Part shown: in pieces, positions 10,395-22,904 of the stretch
Numbering within the stretch: the first letter of the stretch is position 1
How the letters are laid out: every line of letters starts with the position of its first letter
Source: Alternaria dauci
Lineage: Eukaryota; Ascomycota; Dothideomycetes; Pleosporales; Pleosporaceae
Length of the DNA stretch: 64,000 bases
Assembly: GCF_042100115.1 (NCBI RefSeq)
Contig: NC_091272.1
Span: forward strand, 4,898,001-4,962,000
Direction of reading: 5' to 3'
The notes under the pieces: generated by a model
What the model saw: only the letters and a program-made list of their open reading frames with translations
Database searches by the model: none
Told to the model about the DNA's origin: nothing
Made by a program: the position numbers and the translations under genes

Positions 10395-10779
10395 GGGTGT
10401 ACATTGTCATCTTCGTTTCGTTCTGTATATCAGTTACAGTTGTATTGAGCGGAATCACCAGCCACTTGTGATTATAAACTTCGGGCCTCCTCCCTTAAGC
10501 ACCACGCCCAACATACTGAAGTTTTAGGTAGAAATTGGTTGATGTTTCAGGCAATAGATTCCTACCATTCGGTCCGCACTGGCCATATTAATGTCATCAT
10601 AACGGAGTCATAGGGAATGACTCCTACCACTTCGCAACACCAATATTGATTGTCTACTTGTAGTTCTCATTCCGCTGCTCACCCTGATACTTTTGGCGGC
10701 TGGCAATACGGCGCATGACTGACACGTAATCTGTGTATCAAGCATTCTTGAGCTCAGCGGCTTTCGCCACGACACAGCC
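10395..10779. other. Intergenic, 385 bp
   Basis: Between two same-strand genes; it should hold the upstream 3' UTR and the downstream promoter. Nothing else is seen. Confidence 0.6.
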
Positions 10780-12120
10780 ATGTCGCTACCGACGAACCCT
10801 TTCTTTCACTCCCAGACAAGGCGCAAATCCGAGTCTGCGGCTATACCTATTCGCGATCGTGACGTTAGGCGCAATGCAGTGACGAACCACGTAGCTCGCA
10901 GTCCATCGGCCCCACCTGTCCCACCGAAGGACGAACCGCCTGGGATTGCTTCCGCTGCAACGCCGGCAAAAGTACGAGCTAAGAAGTCTTTGTGCGTCTT
11001 GGAGAAAGAATGGATGCTGAATGACTGCCTCCAATTGGTTCCGACGCCGGTATCAGAGGGTGGGTTGGCGCAGGAGTACATACCGAGGAACATCAAGACA
11101 GACGAGGGAAGTAGAAGCCAAAACGTTGTGACCGATATCCCAGCGGACGCTATCCGCACTCCGTACTCCAGCGAAGGAACTTTACTAGCTATGCAGAGGG
11201 GTTCAGGTATCAGAGCTACGAAGCGCGACACTGTCGCTGTTTTGATGGACGATATAATGGGAAACGACAAAGAGATACTACGCAGACATCAAGACATACT
11301 GGAAGCAGCTGCGACGCTTGGAGACATACCAACGCCCTTGCGTGTACCCAAGAAACCGAGCATTTCTACTTGCTACAGCAGCACTCCTCCTGTCTCGAAG
11401 TTCAACAAACTATATCCCAATAAACGTCCTTCGCTGAATATTACAACGGCTTTCACCGAGCCAAGATCCGCGCCAATACCTCTCGGTTTTCGTCGTAGTG
11501 ATGTAGACGATTGTAAACATGCAGCAGCACATCCATATGCCACGGAGCGGAGGGGACGACTCTCTAAAAGCACAAAAGCTGTTCAGCTGCGGAATAGCGT
11601 TCCGTATCCAACTCGGCAAAGCAAACCAGAACGCAAGACCAGCATTCAACCCTTGAGGAACAAGATATCAACACCTCAGATAAAGCAGCGACGCGCTAAC
11701 AGCCTTCCAAAGCACAGCAGCGTTCATACGCCAGTGAATATCCAACAAACATCGCTCCAGCCACCTCAGCGCAGGAATACACAGCCCACCATCATTAACC
11801 GTATGCGCGACCCTGATGAGACCTTTCACGACCTGCTGGCTGTCCACAAACGCGCGGTCGCCAACTTTGAAGAAGTCATACCTACTGCGACGACACCAAA
11901 GTTGAAGAATGGAAGACACGGAAGCGCTGCAAGATATGAATGTACAGGCTTATGTCTGACAGCCAAAAGCCATGCCGATGATTTGATAGAGCATGTTAAA
12001 AATTTGAGACGGAAGAACAGGAAGAGAAAACAGCGTGAGCAAATGATGGCGGAGGTGAGGAGGAAGTACGAGGAAATGCTCACTGCTAATGCGAGTGCAG
12101 GAAGAGGAGACGAACTATGA
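10780..12120 (+). CDS. Disordered hypothetical protein with basic C-terminal helix
   Basis: A 446-residue intronless frame starting at a good-context ATG (gccATGTCG). I recognise no family. The protein is rich in Ser, Pro, Arg and Lys and looks largely disordered, with a polyproline-like APPVPPKDEPP segment near residue 45. The region around residues 345-375 (DPDETFHDLLAVHKRAVANF) looks helical. The last 50 residues form a strongly basic predicted helix or coiled coil (LRRKNRKRKQREQMMAEVRR), which could serve nuclear localisation or nucleic-acid binding. Length and frame integrity argue that it is a real gene. Confidence 0.75.
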   Translation: MSLPTNPFFHSQTRRKSESAAIPIRDRDVRRNAVTNHVARSPSAPPVPPKDEPPGIASAATPAKVRAKKSLCVLEKEWMLNDCLQLVPTPVSEGGLAQEYIPRNIKTDEGSRSQNVVTDIPADAIRTPYSSEGTLLAMQRGSGIRATKRDTVAVLMDDIMGNDKEILRRHQDILEAAATLGDIPTPLRVPKKPSISTCYSSTPPVSKFNKLYPNKRPSLNITTAFTEPRSAPIPLGFRRSDVDDCKHAAAHPYATERRGRLSKSTKAVQLRNSVPYPTRQSKPERKTSIQPLRNKISTPQIKQRRANSLPKHSSVHTPVNIQQTSLQPPQRRNTQPTIINRMRDPDETFHDLLAVHKRAVANFEEVIPTATTPKLKNGRHGSAARYECTGLCLTAKSHADDLIEHVKNLRRKNRKRKQREQMMAEVRRKYEEMLTANASAGRGDEL

Positions 12121-12259
12121 AGAAATCTAGATGGAAAGTCTGACTCTGTAGCTCGAGATACTCGCAGCATTTCGTTTCATAAGCAAGTCTTTACAAAACG
12201 TAGTGGGTAGTTACAGGGCATGCTGTGAGCTCTGGTTCATAATCCCACTCCTGTAACGA

Positions 12260-12691
12260 TTATACGATATTTGACTTCGCGGGTCCTAAATACATTTGAG
12301 TGTTTTCGTGATTCGGTTTCGGCTTCGGTTTCCACGCAAAGTTCAAGTTTGAGTTTTTTTCTAGTTCTTCGAGCGTAGGTGGTATCGTGGGCTGTCTCAC
12401 GGGATGTTCCTTCTTTGGGAGATTGATTGCGGAGGATGCGATAGTGGTGTTGTCTCCAACCCTGGCGCGCGATACCCAGTTTTTCTTTTTATCTGGCTGA
12501 AGATGTTCGCTACTTTGCGGCTGATAGGTTGGAGAGGGTTCAGTTAGTGCCTGAGGCGTAAAGCACGGTGCGTGGGGGTTCAAGTGATGGCAATTGCTAT
12601 TTTCTCTTGGGCTAGAACTGTTAGTTTTGTCGTCACTATGGCTGGCGCCAGGTGGCTGCTCGTATGTTCCCAAGTGTTGCGGGGTTGCCAT
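12260..12691 (-). CDS. Small Pro/Asn/Ser-rich hypothetical protein
   Basis: A 143-residue single-exon frame. Its start has an almost perfect Kozak context (gccgccATGG), which is the main reason for accepting it. The product is rich in Pro, Ser, Asn and Lys and contains TIPPTLEELEKNSNLNFAWKP near residue 110, followed by a PKPKPN stretch. No signal peptide, membrane segment or known domain is visible. It is convergent with the preceding gene; the two stops are 140 bp apart. A random open frame remains possible. Confidence 0.45.
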   Translation of the reverse strand: MATPQHLGTYEQPPGASHSDDKTNSSSPRENSNCHHLNPHAPCFTPQALTEPSPTYQPQSSEHLQPDKKKNWVSRARVGDNTTIASSAINLPKKEHPVRQPTIPPTLEELEKNSNLNFAWKPKPKPNHENTQMYLGPAKSNIV

Positions 12692-14172
12692 GGCGGCGTG
12701 ACGTATGATAAAGACGGAGTAAGCGGCCGGACTTGGCCAAACCCAGATGCTCAGTCCAATGAGTTGGGAGTGGCATGGAGCAGCAACACATGTATGTCAG
12801 CCAAAGCCATCGTTTGCTTCCAACATTTGCCATGCGGGGTTCACGCGTGACTCTGAAGAAAGAAAGACATGCTTTAGACAGAAAGAGATCATGCCAAAAT
12901 GTCTGAGAGCAACCAGTTCATACTGGAAGTCTGTCTTCATGGTCCATTGAGACATGGTGCAAAGTTTAAACAATGTCCACATCGCCGAATATTCACCCTC
13001 TTGCCATGAAGCTTGAGTATGGCCGGTGGCTTACTAGAACCAAGGAACTTCTTGTCATATCGCCGTATCTATTGTGTATGGAATCATCGCGATGTCGATT
13101 TTGAGTTGTGAACACCCGTGGAGCTAGTCGTTGGGGCCTCGGGAGCGACCGTTGTATTGCATACACAGCATACGCAGCATACTAACAACGACTTAACAAA
13201 GTATTGTTTGTCTCCGGAAGAGATGATCAGGGCCAAGAGCGGAAGACTGCGTATCGTGATTGCGACTCGTAATCACCGAGCTTACTTGCTTTGATGCTGA
13301 CGGAGGCCAAATGTTGATTCGCCCACAAGAATAGCGGAACGGTCGGAACACAGCCGCCGCAGATTGTGACAACGTGCCGAGGATGCGACGTTGGTTGAGA
13401 TGAGCATGGTTTGACCACAACCATCAACAGAGAACGGCGTCGGTTGCGGAAGTGGTTCTGTGTACAAAGAGGCGTACATGGCCTTATCAGGGGCGGCGCA
13501 GAAGTAGGGAGGTGGGATGGAGATGTCGAATGGAGCTAGCAAGTCAGGCGGGGAGATTGCTGCTTCCATGTAAGCGTCGCCGCAATTTGGACCCTTTTGC
13601 CACCATCTTCGATCGCCTGGCCGCACTGCCAGCGGCCTCGACCTTAACAAGTATCACGACAGCAAAAAACAAGAGAGATTGCGGAAAATCCCCACGGCAT
13701 CATTCTCCGGCTATGCACCACCAGCCACAGCAGAACATGAACCGCCACCTGAGCTGTGATGATGCTGTGGCAGCCGTTTGGCAGCGCGGCAGCAACCGTG
13801 CAGCAGCACTCTCCACCTTTGCAATGATTCACGGCTCAGCACCAGGCGGGCATCTGATTCGTTCTAGGACGGCTTCCAGACGCCACTTTGCACCGCCTGT
13901 GGATCCTCGTTGGGTCCGTCTGGCTGCAGGGACGCTGCAAAAGGCTGAAGGGCCTGCCAAGCGCAATCTCGCCGGCGCCCCATGCCACCTCCTGCGCGTC
14001 TTGGCTCTTTTTGACGGGCTGATGGGTCTGGTCGTCTTTTAAAATGTGCTGATCCCCCGAAGCCCGGCCACAGCACGCTGCACCCCCTATCGCCAACAAG
14101 ACATTTCCGACTGTCTTGCATCGTGTCGCTCGCTTGGACCTCGCCCACGTTCCTCGACCTACGCTGCCCAAG
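12692..14172. other. Intergenic, about 1.5 kb
   Basis: Several open frames of 60-200 codons overlap here on both strands, but the long ones begin at non-ATG codons or lack any domain. The end of the stretch should hold the promoter of the glycosyltransferase gene. No gene is supported. Confidence 0.5.
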
Positions 14173-15361
14173 ATGATGTTGCCGTCGACTGGAGGCCGGA
14201 GCCGGTTGCAAGCGCTCTTGGTGAGCGCTGGTTGTGTCCTGGTATTCTTCTTTGCCTTTATGGCTTGGCAGAGCCCCTCCCGCATGGCTTTTCCTCATAG
14301 GGTGGGAAACTCAAACTTGTACGTCCTGTCATTTCGTCGTGGTAGAGATGGAAGGGCCTAAGCTATGCTTTTCCGCCGAGCGGAGCTAACAGTTGCCCTA
14401 CAGAGCAGCAGCCAGCGCGCAAACCGACCCAACCATTGGCGAGGTCATCAAGTTGCTGTACCAGAACCTCAAGGTTGCGCCAACCGAGCCTTTTATTCGC
14501 GAGCCGAATGGCAGCCATATCACCTTGCCACCAAACCCGCGCTACAAGAAGACAATGGGCAGCGACATCTTGATTCTAGATCTAGAGACACGTCCGCTCA
14601 AGTCTTCTGAGGAATACCGAAAGGGCGACTACGACTGGCGCAACATCGACCACGTTTCTGGTGGAGTCTTCAACCACTACACGTACGCGCTCGTCCACGG
14701 ATACGATTACAAGTTTGTTCAAGCACACGAATTCGAAGACCGACATGCGACCTGGATTAAACCCTCTGCGCTTGCCAACTACATCAACGACTACAAGTTC
14801 ATCGTCTTCCTTGACGCCGACGCTGCTTTCCGCTTCCTAAACGTTCCCGTTGAGTGGATGCTCAACCATTGGGACGTCCAACCGCAACACTCCTTTGTCA
14901 TGGCTAAAGACCCTTGGAGCCCGACGGAGCCTCAATACAACTCAGACCGCTTCAACCGCACATACACCAATACTGGCTTCATGATTGTACAAAATAACGC
15001 GAACACCATGCCCATTCTGAAGGCGTGGCACGAGTGCCCTGACGACACCCGCTACGCAAACTGCTCGCAATGGAAGCAACCTCGATTCCACGAGCAATCC
15101 GCCTTTGGTGAATACATCCGCTACGACTACGAGCAGTACATCAAGGAGCTTGAGTGCGGCGAGGCCAATGGCTTCCCTGGTGTCGAAGTCAGCAACTGCC
15201 AGGGCAAGCTCATCCGCCATTACTGGTTCGAGAAGAGCAACGTCAAGATTGACTTCCGTGAGAACATCATGCAAGCAATCACGCTTCCTATACAAAAGAT
15301 CTTTGCGGAAAACACCACCGGTGTTGTATTCCAGCAAGAGCGAAATGTCATATTACAATAG
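14173..15361 (+). CDS. Type II membrane glycosyltransferase, GT34-like (Gma12/Mnn10 type)
   Basis: Two exons, 14173-14318 and 14404-15361, with an 85-bp intron containing GCTAAC, give 367 residues. Exon 1 encodes a short cytosolic tail and a signal anchor (LLVSAGCVLVFFFAFMAW) near residues 15-33. The lumenal domain has the GT-A pattern W-x-K-x3-L followed by FIVFLDADAAF, whose Asp-x-Asp would bind the metal and sugar nucleotide. A later segment, NTGFMIVQNNANTMPILKAW, fits the GT34 fold. GT34 enzymes are alpha-galactosyl- or alpha-mannosyltransferases that elaborate protein glycans in the Golgi. Donor and acceptor are not predictable. A related nucleotide-diphospho-sugar transferase family is the alternative. 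Confidence 0.78.
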
Positions 15362-17410
15362 CACCAGATTGCTTTACCAACAAAGATAATACATTTACGA
15401 TGAAAGAGGAAGGCTTATCGCATAGCATAGCGTTGCATTACCAAGGCGTTTTTTAATTGGGATAAAGGTATCATCACTATCATGTTTTGGGGTTCGGTTA
15501 GGGCTTGGTGGTTTACGCCCAGATTCAATCTTCCGTCGCTTTCGATTTCGATCTGGGACTTCCGACGCGATGATACCCCAATACGAGTGTCCAGTTCAAC
15601 AAATCAATATTATTCACAAGACCAATGTTCATTGCCACGCCAGATTCTCTTGTCTTTCTCATTCGGATCGTGAGGCCGCCTGTCAGCGCTGCAACACCCG
15701 GGCCGGTATCACATTCCGTTCAAGGTATCGCAGCACTATCGGTTATACGGCTCACCGCAATCAGTCACGAACATCACGCGCATCACCACTGGGACGCCTA
15801 AGCAACACCAAAACAGGATCTTTGCACAGCCCAGGCCAGTCCGCATGCATCCCCGCCACTTGAACTAGCCACGCGACTATATACTTGCCAAGGCGCTGGG
15901 GACTCGCTAGCGGCGACGATCGGCGGTCAGCCACGTCTTTGCTTTGAGGCGTGCTGGCAGGGCTGACTGGTCGCCGATGAAGTACCGACGAACTTGCAAC
16001 GGCGCTTTCCAGACAGGCGGAGTGAGGTGGAGATGTAGACCTTCTATCATGGTCTATCTATCTTGGGTTTTCGAGACGGTATTGTGAAAGTGCGCGACCG
16101 CTTGACGATTGGTACGCTTCGGATGTGGCCGGCTGAGACGGGACGGTTGGTTGCGTACCCGGTCCCGGTGCTAGTACAGTCTGACACGGCGCTATCTGGC
16201 CTCGAGGAATGCGTCTATGGAGACACTTAAGATTTGGGTGTGGGCTAGAGGGCTTAATGGGTATACGATAGGTTCAGTGATGAAGCAGATACTAATCTTA
16301 CTATATAAATATACTATTCCCCCCATCACTGCGATAGTCGTCGTATCGGTGTATCGCAGACTCGACGGATCCGATCCTGCATGTTCATGGTCACATGCAC
16401 TGCGGTGTGACTTAACAGCACAACATACGTACCGTCACCAATATTTTATACAGTTCATCAGAGCCTCTCGGTTACATCTTCTCCTCATACTGTCGTGCTT
16501 GCATCGACTCGCTTTATTTCGCAACAATCTGCTTGGATCAAGCTGCACGCACTCCCAGCAGCAATAATGGTAGGCATCTTGGTTCCTTCCATATTTCAAT
16601 TCTTCGAGCTACTTTCGATATTGCATGAACATCTTTCCAGACCGGATCCTACCCTTAGCCGCAGGCATGTTTACCTACACCTATGGAAGGCTATAACTGC
16701 TCCTGGGTACGTCTCGGCATGCTTCCGGCCAAGGACACACAACTAGCGGATCGAAAGCTCGACCTTCAATATCATCGAATGAATGACCGCCCAGCTGTTT
16801 GATGTCTTGGGCAATCTACGCTAGATTGCTGTCAAGATGGGGAAAACAACAACCTTATATGGTGATGGGTGTAACACTTTTGTTCAAGCCTGGAACATGA
16901 TGAGCAGATTTGGAGACGACTTGGAGTTCTCCATGCAACAACAAGGGGCCTGGAGTGGGCTGAATTTAGCGGGATACGTTCTTGGGCTGAGGGGTTGGAC
17001 ATTGTAGGCACGTGTAGGGTTCCTGATACTAGGGCTCAATACATTGAGGCGGCGCATAGGTAGGGCATGTTCATCCAGCTGTCATTTCTTCGTGACAGAT
17101 GGCGACTAAGTAGTTGAGCACGGGTCGGACGTGACAACAGGATCTACACAAGGCGATGGCAGAGTGCAAGGAGAATGAGGCGATACTGGAGTTAAAGCGC
17201 AGAAGTTGGATGTAGGCCAAGTCCATGGGACTGACACACAGTAGATTCGTTCAGCCAAGCAGCAAAAGCACTGGCAAGTAATTCATAAAAGTTTGTTAAA
17301 GACGGGGTATCTAAATGTCCATATATACACAGACCAAGTGAGGTATATGGAACAGGGTAATCCAAGACGATCATTGCACATAACACATATCAGCTGACGC
17401 TCCAGACGCG
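15362..17410. other. Intergenic, about 2 kb, convergent gene ends
   Basis: Lies between the 3' ends of the glycosyltransferase (+) and zinc-finger (-) genes. Scattered short frames have no family character. No RNA gene was recognised. Confidence 0.5.
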
Positions 17411-18726
17411 TCACTCCAAGTCCTCATCCAGCGAATTCGGCCATTCATACGACTGCTGGTAGAGCATTGGATCGACATGAGAGACATCAAGGCTTGCATC
17501 GCATCCAGATATGGTCTGAAAGTAGTCCTCTGATAGCGGCTCTTGGCTAAGCAGGGTATCGTGGGGTTCCATGTAAGGCGAGATACCGGACTGGAGTGTT
17601 CTGTCATGGTTGTAGCAAGGCGGCGTCAAGAGACTATAGATAATGGAGTCTTCCAGGTCATGTACTATAGTCGACCCAGTGGGCATTGGATTAGAGTACA
17701 ATGAAGGCGAAGCACCGAAACCTTGACTGCTTGGCTGTGTACTCATACCCGTTGAGCTATGATATCCCGTAATGGCTGTTTGCGCAGACGTTTGTCCATA
17801 TGTGTATTCGGCGCGAGGAGGTTGGAAGTATTGAAGAGAAGAACAGGTTTCCTGGTCGGTGATAGCAGCTAGTAAACCATTGTGATCAGCAAACTGGAAC
17901 GACTTAGCCTCAGCATAATCAGCTAAGGTTAATGTTCCTACTGTCTGGTTGAATTCACCACTCTGCTGGAGGTCTTGGCCCCTAGGATATATGGGCTTCG
18001 TAGCATGAGCTATGCGCGCATGTGCCCCAGCGGTTTGTGATCCCAAGCCGCGATTGATCCGAGAAGATCTGCTAAATGACCGACGACGAGGAGCTGAACC
18101 GCCGCTGACCTTGCGTGGTGAGCTTGTAGCCACAGCTTCATTGCCTTGCTTTCTCTTGACGGGCCCGGAGTGTAGGCCAGGGTGGTGCTTGCGTGCGTGT
18201 TTCAACATGGCATCTTTACGAGCGAATGTCTTGTCGCATCCAGGAACCGTGCACCTGTATATAACTTCTTCGACCAATGCATGTTTGTGCCGAAGATGCC
18301 GGCCGAGGTTGCCCTTTGCATACACGCCCGTGAAGGCAACGTGGCATTGTGCGCATCGAACAACATCAGCGCTCGAAGATGTCACCGCAGGCGACAGAGT
18401 TGGCGGCGCGTGCAGCAAAGAGGTATGAGGATCTGGCTTCGCATCGCATAGGAGCAGATAACCATCGCTGCGTTCCTTGGGTTGCAACACAACACTGTCT
18501 CCGTATGATCCGTGTGCGTATGTGTCTTGGGGCAGCTCTCGGGCTCGGTCCTCTACAGACTCATCATATTCGAGCTGAATGCACTGTAAGTATTGAACGT
18601 ATAACGAGGCTCACAATGTCTTACACGAGTGTTAACTTGCGACCAAGGCGCCGGTCGCAAGGCCACAGAGAAGCGATTCACGCTAGCAGGCCATGGATAA
18701 TAGCTGCGATGTATTGGCGTCGACAT
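17411..18726 (-). CDS. C2H2 zinc-finger transcription factor
   Basis: The model joins 18625-18726 and 17411-18583 across a short 41-bp intron, giving 424 residues starting MSTPIHRSYYPWPAS. The large exon alone has no ATG at its 5' end, and the frame runs back in phase to the acceptor at 18584. Two zinc fingers lie near residues 108-166: CAQCHVAF..GNLGRHLRHKH and YRCTVPGCDKTFARKDAMLKH. A basic, serine-rich stretch follows (RRRSFSRSSRINR). The remainder is rich in Gln, Ser, Thr and Tyr and may act in activation. The paired-finger arrangement with a long disordered C-terminus is common in Pezizomycotina regulators; targets are unknown. Confidence 0.85.
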
Positions 18727-20048
18727 GATGGATATGCCGCCTCGCGTGTAGTCGTCTAGAAGCTGGAAGGAAACTGATCGTAACAGCTCGAGAAGTTGGA
18801 TGATGTCTGTAGTGGGGAAGTGTGTCGCATCTCACTGTAGAGAGAGTCTGCTGGAGCGCACCGTCCGTAGCCCGATTGACCATGAGGGGTAAAGTTGGGG
18901 TGGTAGGATTTATGTATGGAGAGGCGTTGCGAAGCTACGAGAGCAGACACCCAATGGCGGTGGCCATGATGATACGCCTCCTGCAAATGGTGTAACAGTT
19001 CCTCTTCGTCCTCCACGCGTGTATGTTCGTCTTGGAAAGGCTAGCATATGCTCCGTGCGGGGAGCAATGGGATGAAATGGAACGTCGTAGGGCCAGGCTA
19101 GCGTAGGATTGCTAGTAGCTCTGGGAGAGCTTCGACCATAACCAGGATAACCTTGCACACTGAGGCCTACCAGACGACCAATCCGACGCCGAGTGCCCAA
19201 GGATGGTGCAAAGAGAGACGGGATGAGCGCGCAACTGTGCAAGAAAGCTTAACAGTTTGCTAATTGTAAAAATCGTAACCAGGGCGTCACACGACATTGT
19301 CGTATGAAAAGGCCGCACTAAAAGGGTAAGCCACGCAGGCTAGTACACTCCAGTGTCGAGGCGGTGCACAAGGCACCCACCGTAAGGCATCGAAGCATGC
19401 TGCGCTGCAGAGCTCATTTCGCAATGTCGGTGCGGAACAAACCAAGGCCAGAAAAAAGTGTTGAGAGGGCCCACGATGCGTTTCCCCCGTGGGCGTGAGG
19501 CACGTAGCGTCATGGCGGAGGTGTTCATCTGCGCACAGGCCGCGAAAAGGCAACTGTTGTCGAAACTGACAGCCGGGCGCGGTGGAGGACTGTGGCAAAT
19601 TATGTCAAAATCGACGCGACTGATTTTTGTTATGGTATGTTCTTTCGACCCAAGACTGGGGCTTCTTACCAATTCTTCTCTTCTGCAGTGAATCGCGCAG
19701 TCTCCATCGACCGCTGCCCTTCATTTGTCCGCTCAAGTTGGCGTTCTTGGCCATGGCATTAATAAAAAAATTCTCGAGTTTGAAACAATGCACAGAATCT
19801 GAGACGCGTCTTCTGTAAACATGGTGGCAAAGGACTGGTAATTCAATCTGCCTAGTGGATGACGTCGGCGGGGTCACCAAGCTTGAGGAGGGCGCTTACT
19901 GGTATCTCAAGACTGTTTTGCTGAGACCTTGGCCTGCAGGCTGCGGCATACGTGGCATGCACAGCGCCATGTCAAAGCGTATCGCACGCTGCAGCACGCA
20001 GTAAGCAGCAGAAACAGGTTCTGGTGATGGTTCGTATGATGCATGCAG
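18727..20048. other. Intergenic, 1.3 kb
   Basis: Holds the 5' region of the zinc-finger gene and the 3' region of the VOC-fold gene, both on the minus strand. An 86-codon minus-strand frame at 18756-19016 begins with GTG and was not accepted. No gene is supported. Confidence 0.5.
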
Positions 20049-21053
20049 CTACAACTTCCCCTGAGACGCGCCATGGCCTGTCAGGGCAAGATGCCATCTT
20101 ACACCACACATGTCGACCCCTCCGTTATTCCAGAGGCCTGCATTACGAGCTCTTTCCAAAATAGCGTCGTATTCAGATTTGCCCTTCACACCGATCGTGA
20201 TCGACACCAGGCCCTCTGATTGCCCTTTTCTCCCTGGAATGAACCCTAGTCTTGCGTTTGTGAAGGCGAGCAGGTCACGGCTCCGTGCAACGCCGAATAT
20301 TTCTTCCCACTGGCGCGCGGCCGCTTCGTGATCAAGGTCGCCGGGCTGCAGGCGAAGTACACAGCCCTGTAGCGTGAGGTGCTGAGTCTTTTTCATGCTG
20401 GCCGTATAACGCTCGACATCTGGACCGCAGGCATGCCATGGAGAGAAGCGAGACTGAACTGGCGTGGGGTTTTCCGTACCAGGTACGTGGGAATCGAGCT
20501 CAGGCATGATGCCTCTACTAGCCCGTTAGCCATAGAGCCCCACAACTAGTGTGCAGCTGGTGTCAAACTTACCCTTTGATACCCTTCGGATGGTACTGAA
20601 TATACACAGAGTCTCCATGATCATGCTCAAAGATGACTCTGGAAAGTCCCTTCGCCTCAATGTGCTCGCGCCGCTTCTTCGCGTCTTCGGTCTGCATGAT
20701 TATCATGTATCCTCCGTCACCATGCCTCTCGAGAAATCGTCCAGCGGTCGTTCCTGGTTTAATGGGCGAGACCACCTCGATAAAGTCGCCGCCGATTGGT
20801 ACTGCAGGCGTGTCAATCGCTGGAGCTGAGAAGATAGTGTGTACGCACCCAAGAAGTTCTTCAGACCCCATTGCCCGACAGCCGGATCTTCAAAGACGAC
20901 TTCGGTTCCCAGGACGTGTGTCTGATATCGACATCAGCACTCGACATATACGCTTCTGCGTCGTCGCCATACAATCAGCTGCTTCGCGCGTTCAATGTCC
21001 TTCGCGACAAGTGCAATCTGGCGTAGACGCGTCGGGGCAGGGCCAAGACTCAT
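20049..21053 (-). CDS. VOC superfamily (glyoxalase-fold) protein
   Basis: Four exons (20973-21053, 20849-20921, 20573-20801, 20049-20514) with introns of 51, 47 and 58 bp give 282 residues. The N-terminus LRQIALVAKDIERAKQLI is the opening strand and helix of a VOC module. It continues with VLGTEVVFEDP, FLVPIGGDFIEVVSP and GDGGYMIIMQTED, as in glyoxalase/bleomycin-resistance folds. A second, more divergent half follows, with LRLQPGDLDHEAAARQWEE and LVSITIGVKG. Metal ligands cannot be assigned with confidence. VOC proteins include glyoxalase I, dioxygenases and epimerases; no substrate is indicated. Confidence 0.83.
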
Positions 21054-22904
21054 GCTTGCTCAATAGTCCTTGAACTATGCATAGAGTGATGTGAGACTCC
21101 GTCGATAGGATGGAACGGTGCGTGTAGGCTACGTAGTGCTTCGTTGATGCTTACTCGAGCTCTGCGGCTCGTCATCCGGGCGGTGGCATCTTCCCCGCAT
21201 CAGCACCCGCGCGGCGCCGTCTTGCTGCATGTGACAGCATCGGTACCTGCTATCCATAAGTACCCGGTAGAATCAGACTCAAATTATAAGTTATCGTAGG
21301 CAGCAACACGCAATTGCAGAAGTCTGTCATGTCGTCGTGTCGTCGTGTTGTGATACTCCAACGCGACTACCATCGGAGCCGACGTGCCGATGGGCCAATG
21401 CTTTCGTCCGGTCTTCCATCAGCATCAGTATCCTTCCTCAACACGGCACACTTCCAGACTGGCAATATACCCTCCGAAAACACTGGATGCCATAAGCAAT
21501 ATCTCCTCCCGGACCCAGCGAGACGATGACCAGAGCCGCCCTTGTTTCTCTACCCTTTTTCGACATCCACCGCACATGCCTCAAGTGTGTTTGTTTACCC
21601 GTCGATGGACGTGTCTACTACTTGCGCTCATGGATAAGCAGTCGCCGGATCTTACGGAGGAACTTCTCTTACCTTCACTAACTCTCTTCATATATAGGGT
21701 GCGGGTATTTCGATTCCTTATTAACTTCACTCTATTTTCAGAAGACAGTGTGTCTTCTGACCGCTTATCACACCACAATCCGGCATTCGACGCTCGAATA
21801 TCACTCTATCTTATCATCGACATGTTCTTTATACAGACCCTGCAAGTTTACTATATCGAACATCGACTCGCAAAGCTGCCTTGCGCGGGGAATATTCGTG
21901 GTACCATAACTGGGTACCCATCGTCTGGTCTGCGACGCTACGGAGAACGAGCTACTCACAACCACGGCAATACAGACGATGCGATGATCGTATCTATTAA
22001 AAAGGACTTTGCAGGCCAAGCAGCGTTTTCGATCGCCTTGAGCTTGCATTGAGATCAAGAGATGCTGACTGCAGAATGTCTATCAGACGACTTGCTTTCA
22101 CTGTATGGGCATCCTCGCTTTCAACTCACAAAGGCATTGCGAAGCGATACCATGCTACACCCCATCGTACCCATGGTACGGCAATTATCTTTAGACGATA
22201 AGCGACTCACAATTACCGGATCACCATCGCCACTATCGTTAACGACCTGTATACGTGTCCACAAACCTCTTCCTCCTTCCTTTCACTGTATGAGCATGTC
22301 CAGAGAGAGTACTACAATACACTGGGAGGTTCTTGTATCGCAGAAATAGGCATCTCCTCCGTTGACTCCGGATTATGGCTGCAGCCGTCAAGTTCGCCAG
22401 GCGCCTCGAAGTCTCTTGGTTACAACAGCACTACAGTCCATCTTCAATGCAGGTACGTCATAAGCAACTGCGACTGACGCGCCAATCTCCCTTTCATTGA
22501 CACGCAAACGGATTTTGCCGTCCCTACGCGTGATTTTACGCGTTCTTTTCGTGTTCTTTGGTCCTCTGCTCGTCTTTTCGGCTTCACCACGGAAGCTCGG
22601 TTCACGTGTTTGTACCCACCTGGATATTCTGCTTCTTGGTCGCGGTCACCGTCCATTTTGTTACCCTTCTGCAACTCTCCTTCATTTTGGAATAACAATT
22701 CCAGCTTCTCGTCAATCTTTATAAAGGTCTCTGTTTCCACAGTCGTCCACTTCTTCTCCGTCCATTTCCTCGCTCGTGTTGCGGAGCTCATTCGCCTATC
22801 CGCTCTGTTCTGTGTCTTCCAGGTAGGTACATTCCGTCTTTTTACGTTTTTGCTTTGCTTTTTTGGGCATATGGGGTTTATAGCTCTGCAGTGAGCTTGT
22901 TAAG
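21054..22904. other. Intergenic, 1.85 kb, divergent promoters
   Basis: Separates the VOC gene (-) from the J-domain gene (+). A 222-codon plus-strand frame at 21384-22052 has no domain and was not accepted. A pyrimidine-rich segment at 22490-22800 and a possible 5' UTR intron (donor at 22823, acceptor ending 22891) precede the J-domain start. Confidence 0.5.

Noticed and set aside
13836..14298. Overlapping minus-strand frames of about 145 codons
   Set aside because: They lie opposite the promoter and first exon of the glycosyltransferase gene and show no domain.
18756..19016. 86-codon frame just upstream of the C2H2 gene, possible uORF
   Set aside because: It begins with GTG, not ATG, so it is not a convincing upstream ORF.
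21384..22052. 222-codon plus-strand frame
   Set aside because: Compositionally random, no domain or splice signals; treated as chance.
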